Shown: positions 39,983 to 48,609 of the stretch, one piece after another | Position numbering within the stretch: position 1 is the stretch's first letter | Layout: each line of letters begins with the position of its first letter | DNA from: Clostridiales bacterium | Lineage (GTDB): Bacteria; Bacillota; Clostridia; Lachnospirales; Lachnospiraceae | Assembly: GCA_018374355.1 (NCBI GenBank) | Contig: JAHAFI010000001.1 | Coordinates: 1 to 64,000, forward strand | DNA length: 64,000 nt | Direction: 5' to 3' | Translations under genes and position numbers: made by a program | Notes under the pieces: generated by a model | The model's input: only the letters and a program-made list of their open reading frames with translations | Database searches by the model: none | Told to the model about the DNA's origin: nothing

Positions 39983-40660
39983 ATGCTGCATAATTTGATG
40001 GAACAGAACTTGCTGCTTTACGGAATGATCGGAGCGGGAATGCTGGGGATTTTCTGTATTGCCATAGTCAACGGATTTTACAGTAGAGCCATTCGTGACT
40101 TACACCGGATAACAGAACCCAAGGGGAAATGGACGAAAGAATTTTTGAATGAGTATCAGATGCGGCAGACAAGAGAACAGGAAATTAACAATCCGGAGGT
40201 TTTTATAAGAGCGCAACTGGTAAACGGAAAAGTGTGGGGAATCGCCCTGCAAAAGTGGAAGCAGGGGATAGGATACGGAGCCCTGCTGTGTTTTCTTCTG
40301 ATGATGGCGGCCGTCTATGGGACGTACCGCTACCGGGAGATTGAACTGATGCGTTCCCAGTATATTCTGGCGGGAGCCGCAATCTTTTCCCTTCTGCTGA
40401 TGATGAAGCAGTTTATGGGATTTATGAGTAAGGAAGATATGATTTTGGACGGGCTTATGGATTATATGGAAAATACATCCCGGGCCCCGGATCAGGAAGC
40501 AGAGATAGATGCAGTAAAGGAACAGACCCGGGAGGAGCTGATCAATCAGGTTACGGAGGGAATACGGCAGACGGCTGCCAGCGATACGAAATTTTCCCAT
40601 ATGCTGACCCCGGAGGAAGAACATATTATGAGAGAGGTGATTCGGGAATATTTGACTTGA
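39983..40660 (+). CDS. Membrane protein of unknown function
   Basis: 225 residues with AGGGGG shortly before the ATG at 39983. Three predicted membrane segments: LLLYGMIGAGMLGIFCIAIVNGFY (residues 9-32), IGYGALLCFLLMMAAVYGTYRY (about 96-116) and YILAGAAIFSLLLMMKQFMGF (about 126-148). The C-terminal 75 residues are acidic and cytoplasmic (DQEAEIDAVKEQTREELINQVTEGIRQ), with a short helix HMLTPEEEHIMREVIREYL at the end. I do not recognise a family. It lies between mtnN and pgi on the same strand; no functional link is apparent. Confidence 0.7.
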   Translation: MLHNLMEQNLLLYGMIGAGMLGIFCIAIVNGFYSRAIRDLHRITEPKGKWTKEFLNEYQMRQTREQEINNPEVFIRAQLVNGKVWGIALQKWKQGIGYGALLCFLLMMAAVYGTYRYREIELMRSQYILAGAAIFSLLLMMKQFMGFMSKEDMILDGLMDYMENTSRAPDQEAEIDAVKEQTREELINQVTEGIRQTAASDTKFSHMLTPEEEHIMREVIREYLT

Positions 40661-40773
40661 TTATGGCGCAGCAGTTTGGTAAACTATTTTAGTAGTTGTT
40701 ATGTACAGCACGATGTGCGTCTCGCAGCGAATATGCAGGGGCGTGTCGGAACAAAGAAAAGGAGCAAAAGATT

Positions 40774-42120
40774 ATGAGTAAGGTTACATTTGATTATTCA
40801 AAAACTGCCAAATTCATCAGTGCAGAGGAAGTACAGTCTATGAGCAGAATCGTAGATGCTGCAAAACAGGAACTGGTAAGCAGAGAAGGTCTGGGAAATG
40901 ATTTCTTAGGATGGATCGACCTGCCGGTAGATTACGATAAGGAAGAGTTCGACAGAATTAAAAAAGCTGCAGAGAAGATTCAGAGTGACTCCGAGGTTCT
41001 GCTGGTTATCGGTATCGGTGGTTCCTATCTGGGAGCAAGAGCAGCGATCGAATTCTTGAGACATGGATTCTACAACAATGTATCCAAAGAGATTCGTAAG
41101 ACTCCTGAAATCTACTACGTTGGAAACAGCATCAGCAGCAGCTACATCAAAGGGCTGGTTGATGTGATCGGAGACAGAGATTTCTCTGTAAATATGATTT
41201 CCAAATCCGGAACTACTACAGAGCCGGCGATCGCTTTCCGTGTATTCAAGGAAATGCTGGAAAAGAAATATGGAAAAGAAGGTGCAGCTAAGAGAATCTA
41301 TGCTACCACAGACAAAGCGAAGGGAGCATTGAAAAAAGTAGCTGACGAAGAAGGATATGAAACATTTGTTGTGCCGGACGATGTAGGAGGACGTTTCTCT
41401 GTTCTGACAGCAGTAGGTCTTCTGCCGATCGCAGTAAGCGGTGCAGATATTGATAAATTGATGGAAGGTGCAGCTTCCGGAAGAGAACTGGCTCTGAACC
41501 AGCCATTCGAATCCAACGATGCTCTGCAGTACGCAGCAGTTCGTAATATTCTGCACAGAAAAGGAAAAGCTGTGGAAATTCTGGCCAATTATGAGCCAAG
41601 CCTTCACTATGTTTCCGAGTGGTGGAAACAGCTTTACGGGGAAAGTGAAGGAAAAGATCAGAAGGGTATTTTCCCGGCCTCTGTTGATCTGACCACAGAT
41701 TTGCACTCCATGGGACAGTTCATCCAAGATGGTGCAAGAATTATGTTTGAAACAGTTATGAACGTGGAAAAATCTTCTGCAGAACTGGTAATCGGTGAAG
41801 AGGCAGTTGATCTGGACGGACTGAACTATCTGGCTGGAAAAACTGTTGACTTTGTAAATAAGAGCGCTATGAACGGAACGATTCTGGCACACACAGACGG
41901 AAATGTGCCAAACCTGATGGTGAACATTCCGGAACAGAATGAGTTCTTTTTGGGACAGTTGTTCTACTTCTTTGAATTTGCATGTGGCGTCAGCGGATAT
42001 GTATCCGGCGTGAATCCGTTCAATCAGCCGGGTGTAGAAAGCTACAAACGCAACATGTTTGCGCTTCTGGGCAAACCGGGATATGAGAAAGAAAGAGAAG
42101 AGCTGCTGAAGAGACTGTAA
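40774..42120 (+). CDS. pgi: Glucose-6-phosphate isomerase
   Basis: 448 residues from the ATG at 40774, which follows AAAGGAG by 9 bp. An in-frame start at 40696 is rejected for lack of a site. It interconverts glucose 6-phosphate and fructose 6-phosphate in glycolysis. Family signatures: VLLVIGIGGSYLGARAAIEFL, MISKSGTTTEPAIAFRVF, DDVGGRFSVLTAVGLLPIA (PGI signature 1), YEPSLHYVSEWWKQLYGESEGK with catalytic Glu, and GVNPFNQPGVESYK near the end (signature 2). Codon choice differs from the surrounding genes (CTG, GCA, AGA and GAA-rich with few rare codons), as expected for a highly expressed gene. That bias also opens a 420-codon antisense frame. Confidence 0.96.
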   Translation: MSKVTFDYSKTAKFISAEEVQSMSRIVDAAKQELVSREGLGNDFLGWIDLPVDYDKEEFDRIKKAAEKIQSDSEVLLVIGIGGSYLGARAAIEFLRHGFYNNVSKEIRKTPEIYYVGNSISSSYIKGLVDVIGDRDFSVNMISKSGTTTEPAIAFRVFKEMLEKKYGKEGAAKRIYATTDKAKGALKKVADEEGYETFVVPDDVGGRFSVLTAVGLLPIAVSGADIDKLMEGAASGRELALNQPFESNDALQYAAVRNILHRKGKAVEILANYEPSLHYVSEWWKQLYGESEGKDQKGIFPASVDLTTDLHSMGQFIQDGARIMFETVMNVEKSSAELVIGEEAVDLDGLNYLAGKTVDFVNKSAMNGTILAHTDGNVPNLMVNIPEQNEFFLGQLFYFFEFACGVSGYVSGVNPFNQPGVESYKRNMFALLGKPGYEKEREELLKRL

Positions 42121-42195
42121 GCGTCTCCGGTTCTGTAATGCAAAAAGTAAATCGGCTGTGAAAGACATCAGCTTTCGCAGTTTCAGAGTAAAAAG

Positions 42196-42237
42196 AACGC
42201 CTTCCGGTTATCAGCTTCGATAGCCGGAGGGCGTTTT
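42196..42237 (+). terminator. Terminator of pgi
   Basis: Long stem: AACGCC with GGGCGTT and inner TCCGGTTATC with GATAGCCGGA, loop AGCTTC, then TTTT. Confidence 0.85.
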
Positions 42238-42247
42238 GAATTTCTTA

Positions 42248-42309
42248 GGTATTGCGTTGTGAATGTAAGAGAACCCTTCACGGGATAGTAACCCTCTGAA
42301 CAGTTATCA
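42248..42309 (-). repeat. Dispersed hairpin repeat, copy E
   Basis: On the minus strand it starts TGATAACTGTTCAGAGGGTTA, then ACTATCCCGTGAAGGGTT, and ends near GCAATACC. It overlaps the stop codon (42307-42309) of the 87-residue gene, so the repeat provides the end of that gene. Confidence 0.65.
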
Positions 42310-42570
42310 CTCTTCAATAATCATGATTTCCAGATAATCAAATTCAATGGAATCAATAAAATTATCTGCATAAAATCTTGTTTTATCATGGCGCTGGAAT
42401 TCACTGATATTACTGTCCAGCCAGATTGGTTTGCTCAAATCCCAGAGATAACAGATTTCCTCCAGAGAATGAAAAATCTTATGTGTTCTGGTATCATCAG
42501 TTTCATCACAGATTACCGTGTCCTTCACCAGACGATTATCTTTCCAGATCTTACCCCATAAACGAAACAT
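42307..42570 (-). CDS. Small acidic protein, 87 residues, unknown function
   Basis: ATG at 42570 preceded by the near-perfect site AAAGGAGGTGA at a good distance. The product MFRLWGKIWKDNRLVKDTVI ... IFHSLEEICYLWDLSKPIWLDSN ... FYADNFIDSIEFDYLEIMIIEE is soluble and rich in acidic residues, without a membrane segment or known motif. It follows the zinc-ribbon gene by 37 bp on the same strand and is likely transcribed with it. Its stop codon lies at the border of repeat copy E. Function cannot be assigned. Confidence 0.7.
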   Translation of the reverse strand: MFRLWGKIWKDNRLVKDTVICDETDDTRTHKIFHSLEEICYLWDLSKPIWLDSNISEFQRHDKTRFYADNFIDSIEFDYLEIMIIEE

Positions 42571-42607
42571 GCTGTCACCTCCTTTGGGTACTATCGGATA
42601 GTTTGGG

Positions 42608-44500
42608 TCAATAACCGGAATAGTATTCCAGCATTTCTGAAAATTCCATAATACTATATTCCAGACTGTCCAGATATTCAGAAGGAATATCGGAAGCCCT
42701 CAGATTGGCCAAAAAGTCTTCCAAACTGATTTCTGTAAGATATGTAAACACATCCTCTTCCGATGCGGCATTGTACACCTTGTCATTGGAGGCCGGCATT
42801 GCCTGCTTACCGGTTCCGTTCAGTGAGACATTGGCGGAAAGGGTAAACATGGGAACGTCTGCACTGAGGAGTGTAAGATCCGCAGAAGAAGTCTCTTTAT
42901 CCTGTTGTACAGTCATTTTCAGAGAATAATTTGTCAGTAAGGCTCCGGTACCGGCATCTCCGGCAAATGCTGCCAAACCTGCCTCGGGACGGAGCGTAAT
43001 GGAACCGCTGGCTGTTCCTTCTTTTGTTTTTTTAGAATCCATATCTTCAATACCGATGGTCAGAAGCGGGGTGGAATCAATGGAAACTGTACAGGTGCTG
43101 TTTATCTTGCTGCCATCAGTAGTGCCCTTACCTGTGAAGCCCAGTGTGGTGTCACCGGCATAGAAGGAGCCTTCCAGCTCGAAATTTTTGCCGTCTTCGG
43201 GGCAGAGATAGGAGAAAAGAGGAATTGTTTCCCCGGAAGCTCCAATCGTAAGAGCGCGGCCGATAATCTGGCCGGAGTTATCAACCCAGATTTTATTCAG
43301 TACGAAGGGGTTAGAGCGGTTTTCCTCCTGCGCCAGACGCAGGTCGGATTCCAGATCCTCAATGACGGTTACAAATTCCTGATAAACCGTATCTTCGTCT
43401 GGAATCTCCCCATAAACATCCATAGCCTGAGCCTGCTGGATGAATGTGCGGACGGAAGTACGGATGATACGCTCGACATCTGCATCAGATTTTAATTGTC
43501 CCAAAATATCGAAAGCGGACTGATAAAAATCCGCTGACTGGATTTCGGCTTCCAGTACGGTTGCTTTCTGGGTAATGGAACCTACGGTTACTTCCTCCCG
43601 GGTCTTTGTTACTTCTGTAACGTTTGCAAGAAGCGGGGTATAATACTTGCTGATCAAGGTTTCCAAGGACTCCCCATCCGGGAAAAATTCAGCTACATCG
43701 GTATAGGGCTGGGAAAATTCGCTAATATCCGGAAAGGCGGCGCCGTATTCGGATGAGAGCTGCTCCAGATCAACGCCCAGATAAGAGGCAGAAAGTTCAG
43801 GAATTTTCATATAGAGCTCCTGAAGCTCCCAGTCTCCTGCAACCGCCAAAGAACCCAGAATACTTTCGTTCAGATATACTTCCACAACGCTTTCCATTGT
43901 GGATTCCGTGGTAAAACTGTCTGCTTTTATGGAAACTTCATCCAGCCATGAAAGGTCGGCAGGTATCACCGTTCCCAGCAGGGAACGTCCCCCGTCTTCC
44001 AGACGAAGGGAGAGTTCTACATTTTGATTTCCGGAAGCTTGGATTTTCTTCAATTCCTCCAGATAAAGGTCATAGGATTCGGCCAGAGCGTTTGTGGTCT
44101 CTTTCATGGCTTCCTCTTCCACCTGCTGATAATATTTTTCAGGAGAATAGAAGGTTCTCTTTACAAAACCGGAGATCGTAGAGGCATTGGCGATACATAC
44201 TCCCCCGATAACTGCAGCGGCCGCTGCAGCTCCTCCGATGATGAAGGGAGCTTTTTTTCGTTTTTTCGGTGGTTCCCCGTAAAAGGATGGATCAGGGACA
44301 GACTGATACTGCTGAAACTGTTCCGGCTGGGGGTGAGACTGATACTGCTGGAACTGGCCGGACTGTGGCTGTGACTGATACTGTTGGGACTGCTGCTGAG
44401 ATTCATAAGCAGAATTAGGCTCGGCATCGGTTCGGCAGCCGCATTTGGAACAAAAAACAGTGCCTTCGGGCAACTGACTTCCACAATTTTTACAAAACAT
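42608..44500 (-). CDS. Zinc-ribbon, single-pass membrane protein with large extracellular region
   Basis: 630 residues from the ATG at 44500 (GAGGAGGG 6 bp before; a start 5 codons upstream overlaps it). Residues 1-25 form a zinc ribbon (MFCKNCGSQLPEGTVFCSKC, two CxxC). Residues 35-75 are a low-complexity Gln/Tyr/Pro linker with repeated QFQQYQS. A membrane helix follows (APFIIGGAAAAAAVIGGVCIA, about 85-105). The remaining 520 residues are extracellular, with helical first part (YYQQVEEEAMKETTNALAESYDLYLEELKK) and beta-rich later blocks such as ELEGSFYAGDTTLGFTGKGTTDG repeated in style. This is the TcaA/zinc-ribbon layout found in many Firmicutes, linked to envelope functions, but no precise role can be given. 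Confidence 0.75.
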   Translation of the reverse strand: MFCKNCGSQLPEGTVFCSKCGCRTDAEPNSAYESQQQSQQYQSQPQSGQFQQYQSHPQPEQFQQYQSVPDPSFYGEPPKKRKKAPFIIGGAAAAAAVIGGVCIANASTISGFVKRTFYSPEKYYQQVEEEAMKETTNALAESYDLYLEELKKIQASGNQNVELSLRLEDGGRSLLGTVIPADLSWLDEVSIKADSFTTESTMESVVEVYLNESILGSLAVAGDWELQELYMKIPELSASYLGVDLEQLSSEYGAAFPDISEFSQPYTDVAEFFPDGESLETLISKYYTPLLANVTEVTKTREEVTVGSITQKATVLEAEIQSADFYQSAFDILGQLKSDADVERIIRTSVRTFIQQAQAMDVYGEIPDEDTVYQEFVTVIEDLESDLRLAQEENRSNPFVLNKIWVDNSGQIIGRALTIGASGETIPLFSYLCPEDGKNFELEGSFYAGDTTLGFTGKGTTDGSKINSTCTVSIDSTPLLTIGIEDMDSKKTKEGTASGSITLRPEAGLAAFAGDAGTGALLTNYSLKMTVQQDKETSSADLTLLSADVPMFTLSANVSLNGTGKQAMPASNDKVYNAASEEDVFTYLTEISLEDFLANLRASDIPSEYLDSLEYSIMEFSEMLEYYSGY

Positions 44501-44647
44501 AGTTTCCCTCCTCACAATAGATTTTTTCTGAACACAGTGTAAGTTTTACTAATTATAACATATGCATAATTATAAGTAAAAACAAAATTGCAGAGAATTT
44601 CCCACTGTGATATGATAAAGAAAAGCGATAAGAAGGATATGGGGAAA

Positions 44648-45322
44648 ATGAAAACTGAAATCAGAGGAATACGGAAAAATTTCCGAAAAAAAACGGTGCT
44701 AAAAGACATTTCCCTGAGTGCGGAGGAAGGGAAATGTCTTGGAATTTTAGGCGAAAATGGCTGCGGCAAGTCTACACTGCTTTCCATTCTATCCGGTGTG
44801 CAGAAAGCGGACGGCGGGGAGTTTTTGTGGAACGGGACCAATCTGCTGACGGAGAAAGCTCTTAGGGGACGTCTTGTAGGCTATGTTCCTCAGGGAACTC
44901 CGCTGATGCAGGAACTGACGGCAATAGACAATCTGCGGCTGTGGTATGAATGTGCGGACAGGGATTTGAAGAGGGATCTGAAAGATGGAGTTCCCGCTAT
45001 GCTGGGGATTCCGGAATTTCTTCATGTTCCGGTGGGAAAGATGTCCGGCGGAATGAAAAAAAGACTGAGCATCAGTTGTGCGGTTGCCCACCAGCCAAAG
45101 ATTCTTCTTTTGGACGAGCCTTCTGCAGCGCTGGATTTGATTTGTAAGGAAAGGATCAGCAATTATTTTCTGGATTTTAAGAGGCAGGGAGGCATTCTGC
45201 TTCTGGCAACCCACGATGTACAGGAGCTGCCCTTATGTGACGAGTGGTATATTATGAAGAACGGAGAACTGGTTCCTTATCAGTATGACGGGAATGTTCA
45301 TACGCTGGTGGGAAAACTATAG
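44648..45322 (+). CDS. ABC transporter ATP-binding protein (ABC-2 exporter)
   Basis: 224 residues from the ATG at 44648; 44639 is an alternative (AGAAGGA lies before both). Walker A GILGENGCGKSTLL, Q loop YVPQGTPLMQELTAIDNL, signature KMSGGMKKRLSISCAVAHQ (ABC signature MSGGM), Walker B ILLLDEPSAALDL and H loop LLLATHDVQEL. It resembles CcmA-type ATPases that work with ABC-2 permeases. Two permease genes follow within 10 bp each, then a response regulator and a sensor kinase, suggesting a regulated exporter for a toxic peptide, lipid or antibiotic. Confidence 0.92.
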   Translation: MKTEIRGIRKNFRKKTVLKDISLSAEEGKCLGILGENGCGKSTLLSILSGVQKADGGEFLWNGTNLLTEKALRGRLVGYVPQGTPLMQELTAIDNLRLWYECADRDLKRDLKDGVPAMLGIPEFLHVPVGKMSGGMKKRLSISCAVAHQPKILLLDEPSAALDLICKERISNYFLDFKRQGGILLLATHDVQELPLCDEWYIMKNGELVPYQYDGNVHTLVGKL

Positions 45323-45331
45323 GGAGACACG

Positions 45332-46525
45332 ATGAAAAAATTCGGTACTTATCTGAAATTGCAGATGAAAAGAATGGGGAAGGCATTTCCCACCATTTTT
45401 TTCATGACTGTGCTGCTGGCCGGGGGCTTTTGCCTTCTTGCATGGATGCAGGTAAGGCTTAACCGGGAGGATCCGGGAAAACAGAAGATTACCCTTGGAA
45501 TAGTTGGCGATACCGGGGACAGTTATCTGGGCTTGGGAATCTATGCTCTGGAGCACATGGACTCCTCCAGATTTGCGCTCAGTTTTGTGGAACTGGACGA
45601 GAAGGAAGCGGGAAAACAACTGGAACAAGGGAAAATCAGCGGGTATTTTTGCATTCCGGAGGGATTTGTTCAGTCAGTAGTGAATGGCGAAAATCTCCCG
45701 GTGACCTTTGTAGGCGGAGGAAGTCAGGGCGGACTGGGAACAGAACTGATCCGGGAATTATCGGAAAGTGTGTCGGCTATGATTACGGAAACTCAGGCCG
45801 GAATCTACAGCATGCAGGAATTCTATCTGGAACAGGATGCATTGGAGACGATTTATGAGGATATAGAGCGATTGAATTTGAGATACTTTGATGTAGTTTT
45901 GTCCAGAGAAAAATTATATGAGATCAAACAGACTTCCGGGATGGAGGAACTGCCTGCGGAAGGCTATTATTTCTGCGCCGTTTTTCTGGTGTTTCTTCTG
46001 GTCTGGGGAATGAACGGCGGGAATCTTCTGGTGAAAAAGGATATGGCACTGGCTAAGGTGATGGCTTCAAGAGGAGTCGGAGCGGCGGTTCAGACCGGAG
46101 GGGAATTTCTGGCGTTTCTGATGCTGATGGGAGCCAACAGTCTGGGGATAGCAGCAATTTTGGCGGCTGCGGCAGGAAAAAAAATTCTTTTGTTTGTGCT
46201 GGGAAGCTGGCCTGTATTTTTGTGTGTGGCATCCATGCTGTTTCTTTTGTACAATCTGGTGGAGGACCTGATCAGCGGACTGCTGCTGAATTTTTTGGGA
46301 GCCGTTTGTCTGGGTTATTTGTCGGGATGCTTTTACCCGCTCTCCTATTTCCCCCGGACGATACAGAAATTTGCGCTGATTCAGCCGGTGGGAATCGGAA
46401 TGAATTATATGGAACGGTATTTACTGGAAAGACAGTGCGGGGAACAGATGTGGAAGCTGCTGGGATATACGGTGTTATTTCTGGGAATTTCCGTTTATGT
46501 AAGAAAGAAAAAGCTGATGCGATAG
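45332..46525 (+). CDS. ABC-2 type permease, first subunit
   Basis: 397 residues. One membrane helix near the N-terminus (FPTIFFMTVLLAGGFCLLAW), then an extracellular domain of about 180 residues (LDEKEAGKQLEQGKISGYFCIPEGFVQSVVNGENLPVTFVGGG is typical of ABC-2 permeases), then five helices from YYFCAVFLVFLLVWGM to LLGYTVLFLGISVYV. The core block GANSLGIAAILAAAAGKKILLF lies between. Follows the ATPase by 9 bp. Together with the next permease it would form a heterodimeric channel. Confidence 0.82.
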   Translation: MKKFGTYLKLQMKRMGKAFPTIFFMTVLLAGGFCLLAWMQVRLNREDPGKQKITLGIVGDTGDSYLGLGIYALEHMDSSRFALSFVELDEKEAGKQLEQGKISGYFCIPEGFVQSVVNGENLPVTFVGGGSQGGLGTELIRELSESVSAMITETQAGIYSMQEFYLEQDALETIYEDIERLNLRYFDVVLSREKLYEIKQTSGMEELPAEGYYFCAVFLVFLLVWGMNGGNLLVKKDMALAKVMASRGVGAAVQTGGEFLAFLMLMGANSLGIAAILAAAAGKKILLFVLGSWPVFLCVASMLFLLYNLVEDLISGLLLNFLGAVCLGYLSGCFYPLSYFPRTIQKFALIQPVGIGMNYMERYLLERQCGEQMWKLLGYTVLFLGISVYVRKKKLMR

Positions 46526-46534
46526 GAGTGGAGA

Positions 46535-47752
46535 ATGAATAAGATCAAAAAAGCCGGTATCTGGTATTTTCTGTTGAATAAGCGTTTTTTAAAAAAGAAG
46601 CTATTTGCCTTTCTGCTTTTGTCGGTTCCGCTTCTGGTAATCGGTATGCGGACGGCGGCTGCAGAGGACAGCGGGGTTTTGCGGGTAATTCTCTGCCGTG
46701 AGGAAAGCAAAACGAAACTTCCCCGGGAATCAGGAAAGAAGGAAAAAGATACGCCGGAATCAGAAAAAGACGGCAAACTGGGAGAGAGTACGGACAGCAT
46801 GATAAACCGGCTTCTGGAAAAACAGGGGGTGATCCGGTATCAGGAGGCCGCCAGCCGGGAGGAGGCCTGTGAACTGGTAAGGCGCGGAAAGGCAGACTGT
46901 GCTTGGGAGTTTCCGGAGGATTTGCAGGGAACCATCCGGCAGTTTATAAATGGGGAGATTCCCGGTGTGATGAAGGTCTATGTGAGAGAGGATAATGTGC
47001 AGACAAGGCTTGCCAGAGAGCAGGTTTACGGCCTTTTATATCCTCTGGTCTCCTATGAGACGGTGCGGGAATTTATACAGAGCCAGCCTCAATTTGCAGA
47101 TTTTGAGGAAGGCGTTCTGGATCAGCGGCTCATGGAAATTTATGGCGGCTTTCAGGTGGAAGAAAATATTTTCCGCTTTTCCTATCTGGACGGAACCCAA
47201 TATCAGGAGCAGCCGGAGGGAGGAAATTATCTGACGGCCCCTCTGAGGGGAATGCTGGCTGTTTTGGTCTTTCTCTGTGCTCTTGCAGTTACGCTGTTTT
47301 ACATTCAGGAGGAAAAGGAAGGGATTTTCCAGTGGATGCCCATCAAGCGCCGGAATCTGTTTCCTTGGCTGTACATCCTGACCGGAACGCTGGATGCAGG
47401 AGCAGCGGCATTTCTGGCTCTTTACCTTTCCGGCTCCTTTACACAGTGGACAAAGGAAATACTGCTGATGCTTCTGTACGTATTGGCGGCTGCCGGATTT
47501 TGTAATCTGCTTAGGATATTTACCGGAAATCTCCGTTCTATGGGAGCAGCCATTCCGGTGCTGATTCTGGTAACGCTGGTGCTGTGTCCGGTATTTCTCA
47601 GTACCCGTCAGTTTCCATTGATACAGCGTATGCTTCCGGCGTACTATTACCTGAACAGCCTGTATGATCCGTCCATGATGATGGAGATGATTCTTTATAC
47701 CATAACCGCCGGGGCAGGTGGAATCCTGCTCAGTCGGTTCAAACATACATAA
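46535..47752 (+). CDS. ABC-2 type permease, second subunit
   Basis: 405 residues with the same plan as the preceding permease: N-terminal helix KLFAFLLLSVPLLVIGM, an extracellular domain of about 210 residues with a charged stretch (ESGKKEKDTPESEKDGKLGESTDS) and ASREEACELVRRGKADCAWEFPEDLQGTIRQFINGE, then five helices beginning LRGMLAVLVFLCALAVTLFYI. GGAG precedes the ATG. Similarity of layout suggests that the two permeases arose by duplication. The pattern fits LnrMN-like or other antimicrobial-resistance exporters, but the substrate is unknown. Confidence 0.82.
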   Translation: MNKIKKAGIWYFLLNKRFLKKKLFAFLLLSVPLLVIGMRTAAAEDSGVLRVILCREESKTKLPRESGKKEKDTPESEKDGKLGESTDSMINRLLEKQGVIRYQEAASREEACELVRRGKADCAWEFPEDLQGTIRQFINGEIPGVMKVYVREDNVQTRLAREQVYGLLYPLVSYETVREFIQSQPQFADFEEGVLDQRLMEIYGGFQVEENIFRFSYLDGTQYQEQPEGGNYLTAPLRGMLAVLVFLCALAVTLFYIQEEKEGIFQWMPIKRRNLFPWLYILTGTLDAGAAAFLALYLSGSFTQWTKEILLMLLYVLAAAGFCNLLRIFTGNLRSMGAAIPVLILVTLVLCPVFLSTRQFPLIQRMLPAYYYLNSLYDPSMMMEMILYTITAGAGGILLSRFKHT

Positions 47753-47888
47753 ATCCATTTCTGCAAATTCAATAATTCTTAATAAATTTCCTAACCGGAA
47801 ATAAAGATTTCCCTGATAAGATACTCCATGAAAAGAAAGGCTGGTTTTGCATCAGTTTTTTGATATAATGGAAAGCGAGGTGATGAAA

Positions 47889-48584
47889 ATGTTAAATATT
47901 TTAGTATGTGATGATGACAAAGAAATTGTAGACGCGATCGATATCTATCTTTCTCAGGAAGGATACCGGATCTTCAAGGCTTACGACGGCCTGCAGGCTG
48001 TCAGACTGATGAAGCAGGAAGAGATCCATCTGCTTTTGATTGACGTCATGATGCCGAATCTGGACGGCATCCGCGCTACCAGAAAAATCAGAGAAACCAG
48101 CAGCATACCCATTATTATCCTGTCTGCAAAATCCGAGGATGTGGATAAGATTCTGGGATTGAATATCGGAGCTGATGACTATATTACGAAACCCTTTAAT
48201 CCGCTGGAGCTGATTGCAAGGGTCAAATCCCAGCTTCGCCGCTATACCCAGTTGGGAAACATGGCGGCAGTACCGGAGCAGGCGGTTTATACCTGCGGAG
48301 GGCTGAGTGTCAACGATGACCTGAAAACCGTGACGGTGGACGGGGAAAATGTAAAGCTGACACCCATTGAGTATAATATTTTGTTGTTATTGATAAAGAA
48401 TCAGGGGAAAGTTTTTTCTATTGAGCAGATTTACGAAAATATCTGGAATGAGGATGCGATCGGGGCGGATAATACCGTGGCTGTTCACATCCGCCATATC
48501 CGGGAGAAAATCGAGATTAACCCAAGGGAACCCCGGTATCTGAAAGTGGTATGGGGGATTGGATATAAGATAGAAAAGCTGTAA
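47889..48584 (+). CDS. OmpR family response regulator
   Basis: 231 residues from the ATG at 47889 with GAGGTG 6 bp upstream. Receiver: ILVCDDDKEIVDAIDIYL (acidic pocket), phospho-Asp in LLLIDVMMPNLDGI (about residue 52), IIILSAKSEDVDKILGLNIGADDYITKPFNPLEL with the conserved Lys. DNA-binding winged helix: LTPIEYNILLLLIKNQGKVFSIEQIYENIWN ... ADNTVAVHIRHIREKIE ... YLKVVWGIGYKIE. A TATAAT (47864-47869) with no good -35 lies close upstream. It follows the ABC exporter by 136 bp and precedes its kinase by 25 bp. Confidence 0.94.
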   Translation: MLNILVCDDDKEIVDAIDIYLSQEGYRIFKAYDGLQAVRLMKQEEIHLLLIDVMMPNLDGIRATRKIRETSSIPIIILSAKSEDVDKILGLNIGADDYITKPFNPLELIARVKSQLRRYTQLGNMAAVPEQAVYTCGGLSVNDDLKTVTVDGENVKLTPIEYNILLLLIKNQGKVFSIEQIYENIWNEDAIGADNTVAVHIRHIREKIEINPREPRYLKVVWGIGYKIEKL

Positions 48585-48609
48585 CTCCTGAAACAGGAGG
48601 TTATTTATT

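Noticed and set aside
40906..42168. 420-codon open frame on the minus strand opposite pgi
   Set aside because: Its protein is Cys/Ser/Phe-rich without family resemblance; the frame is open because pgi uses a narrow codon set. No ribosome site.
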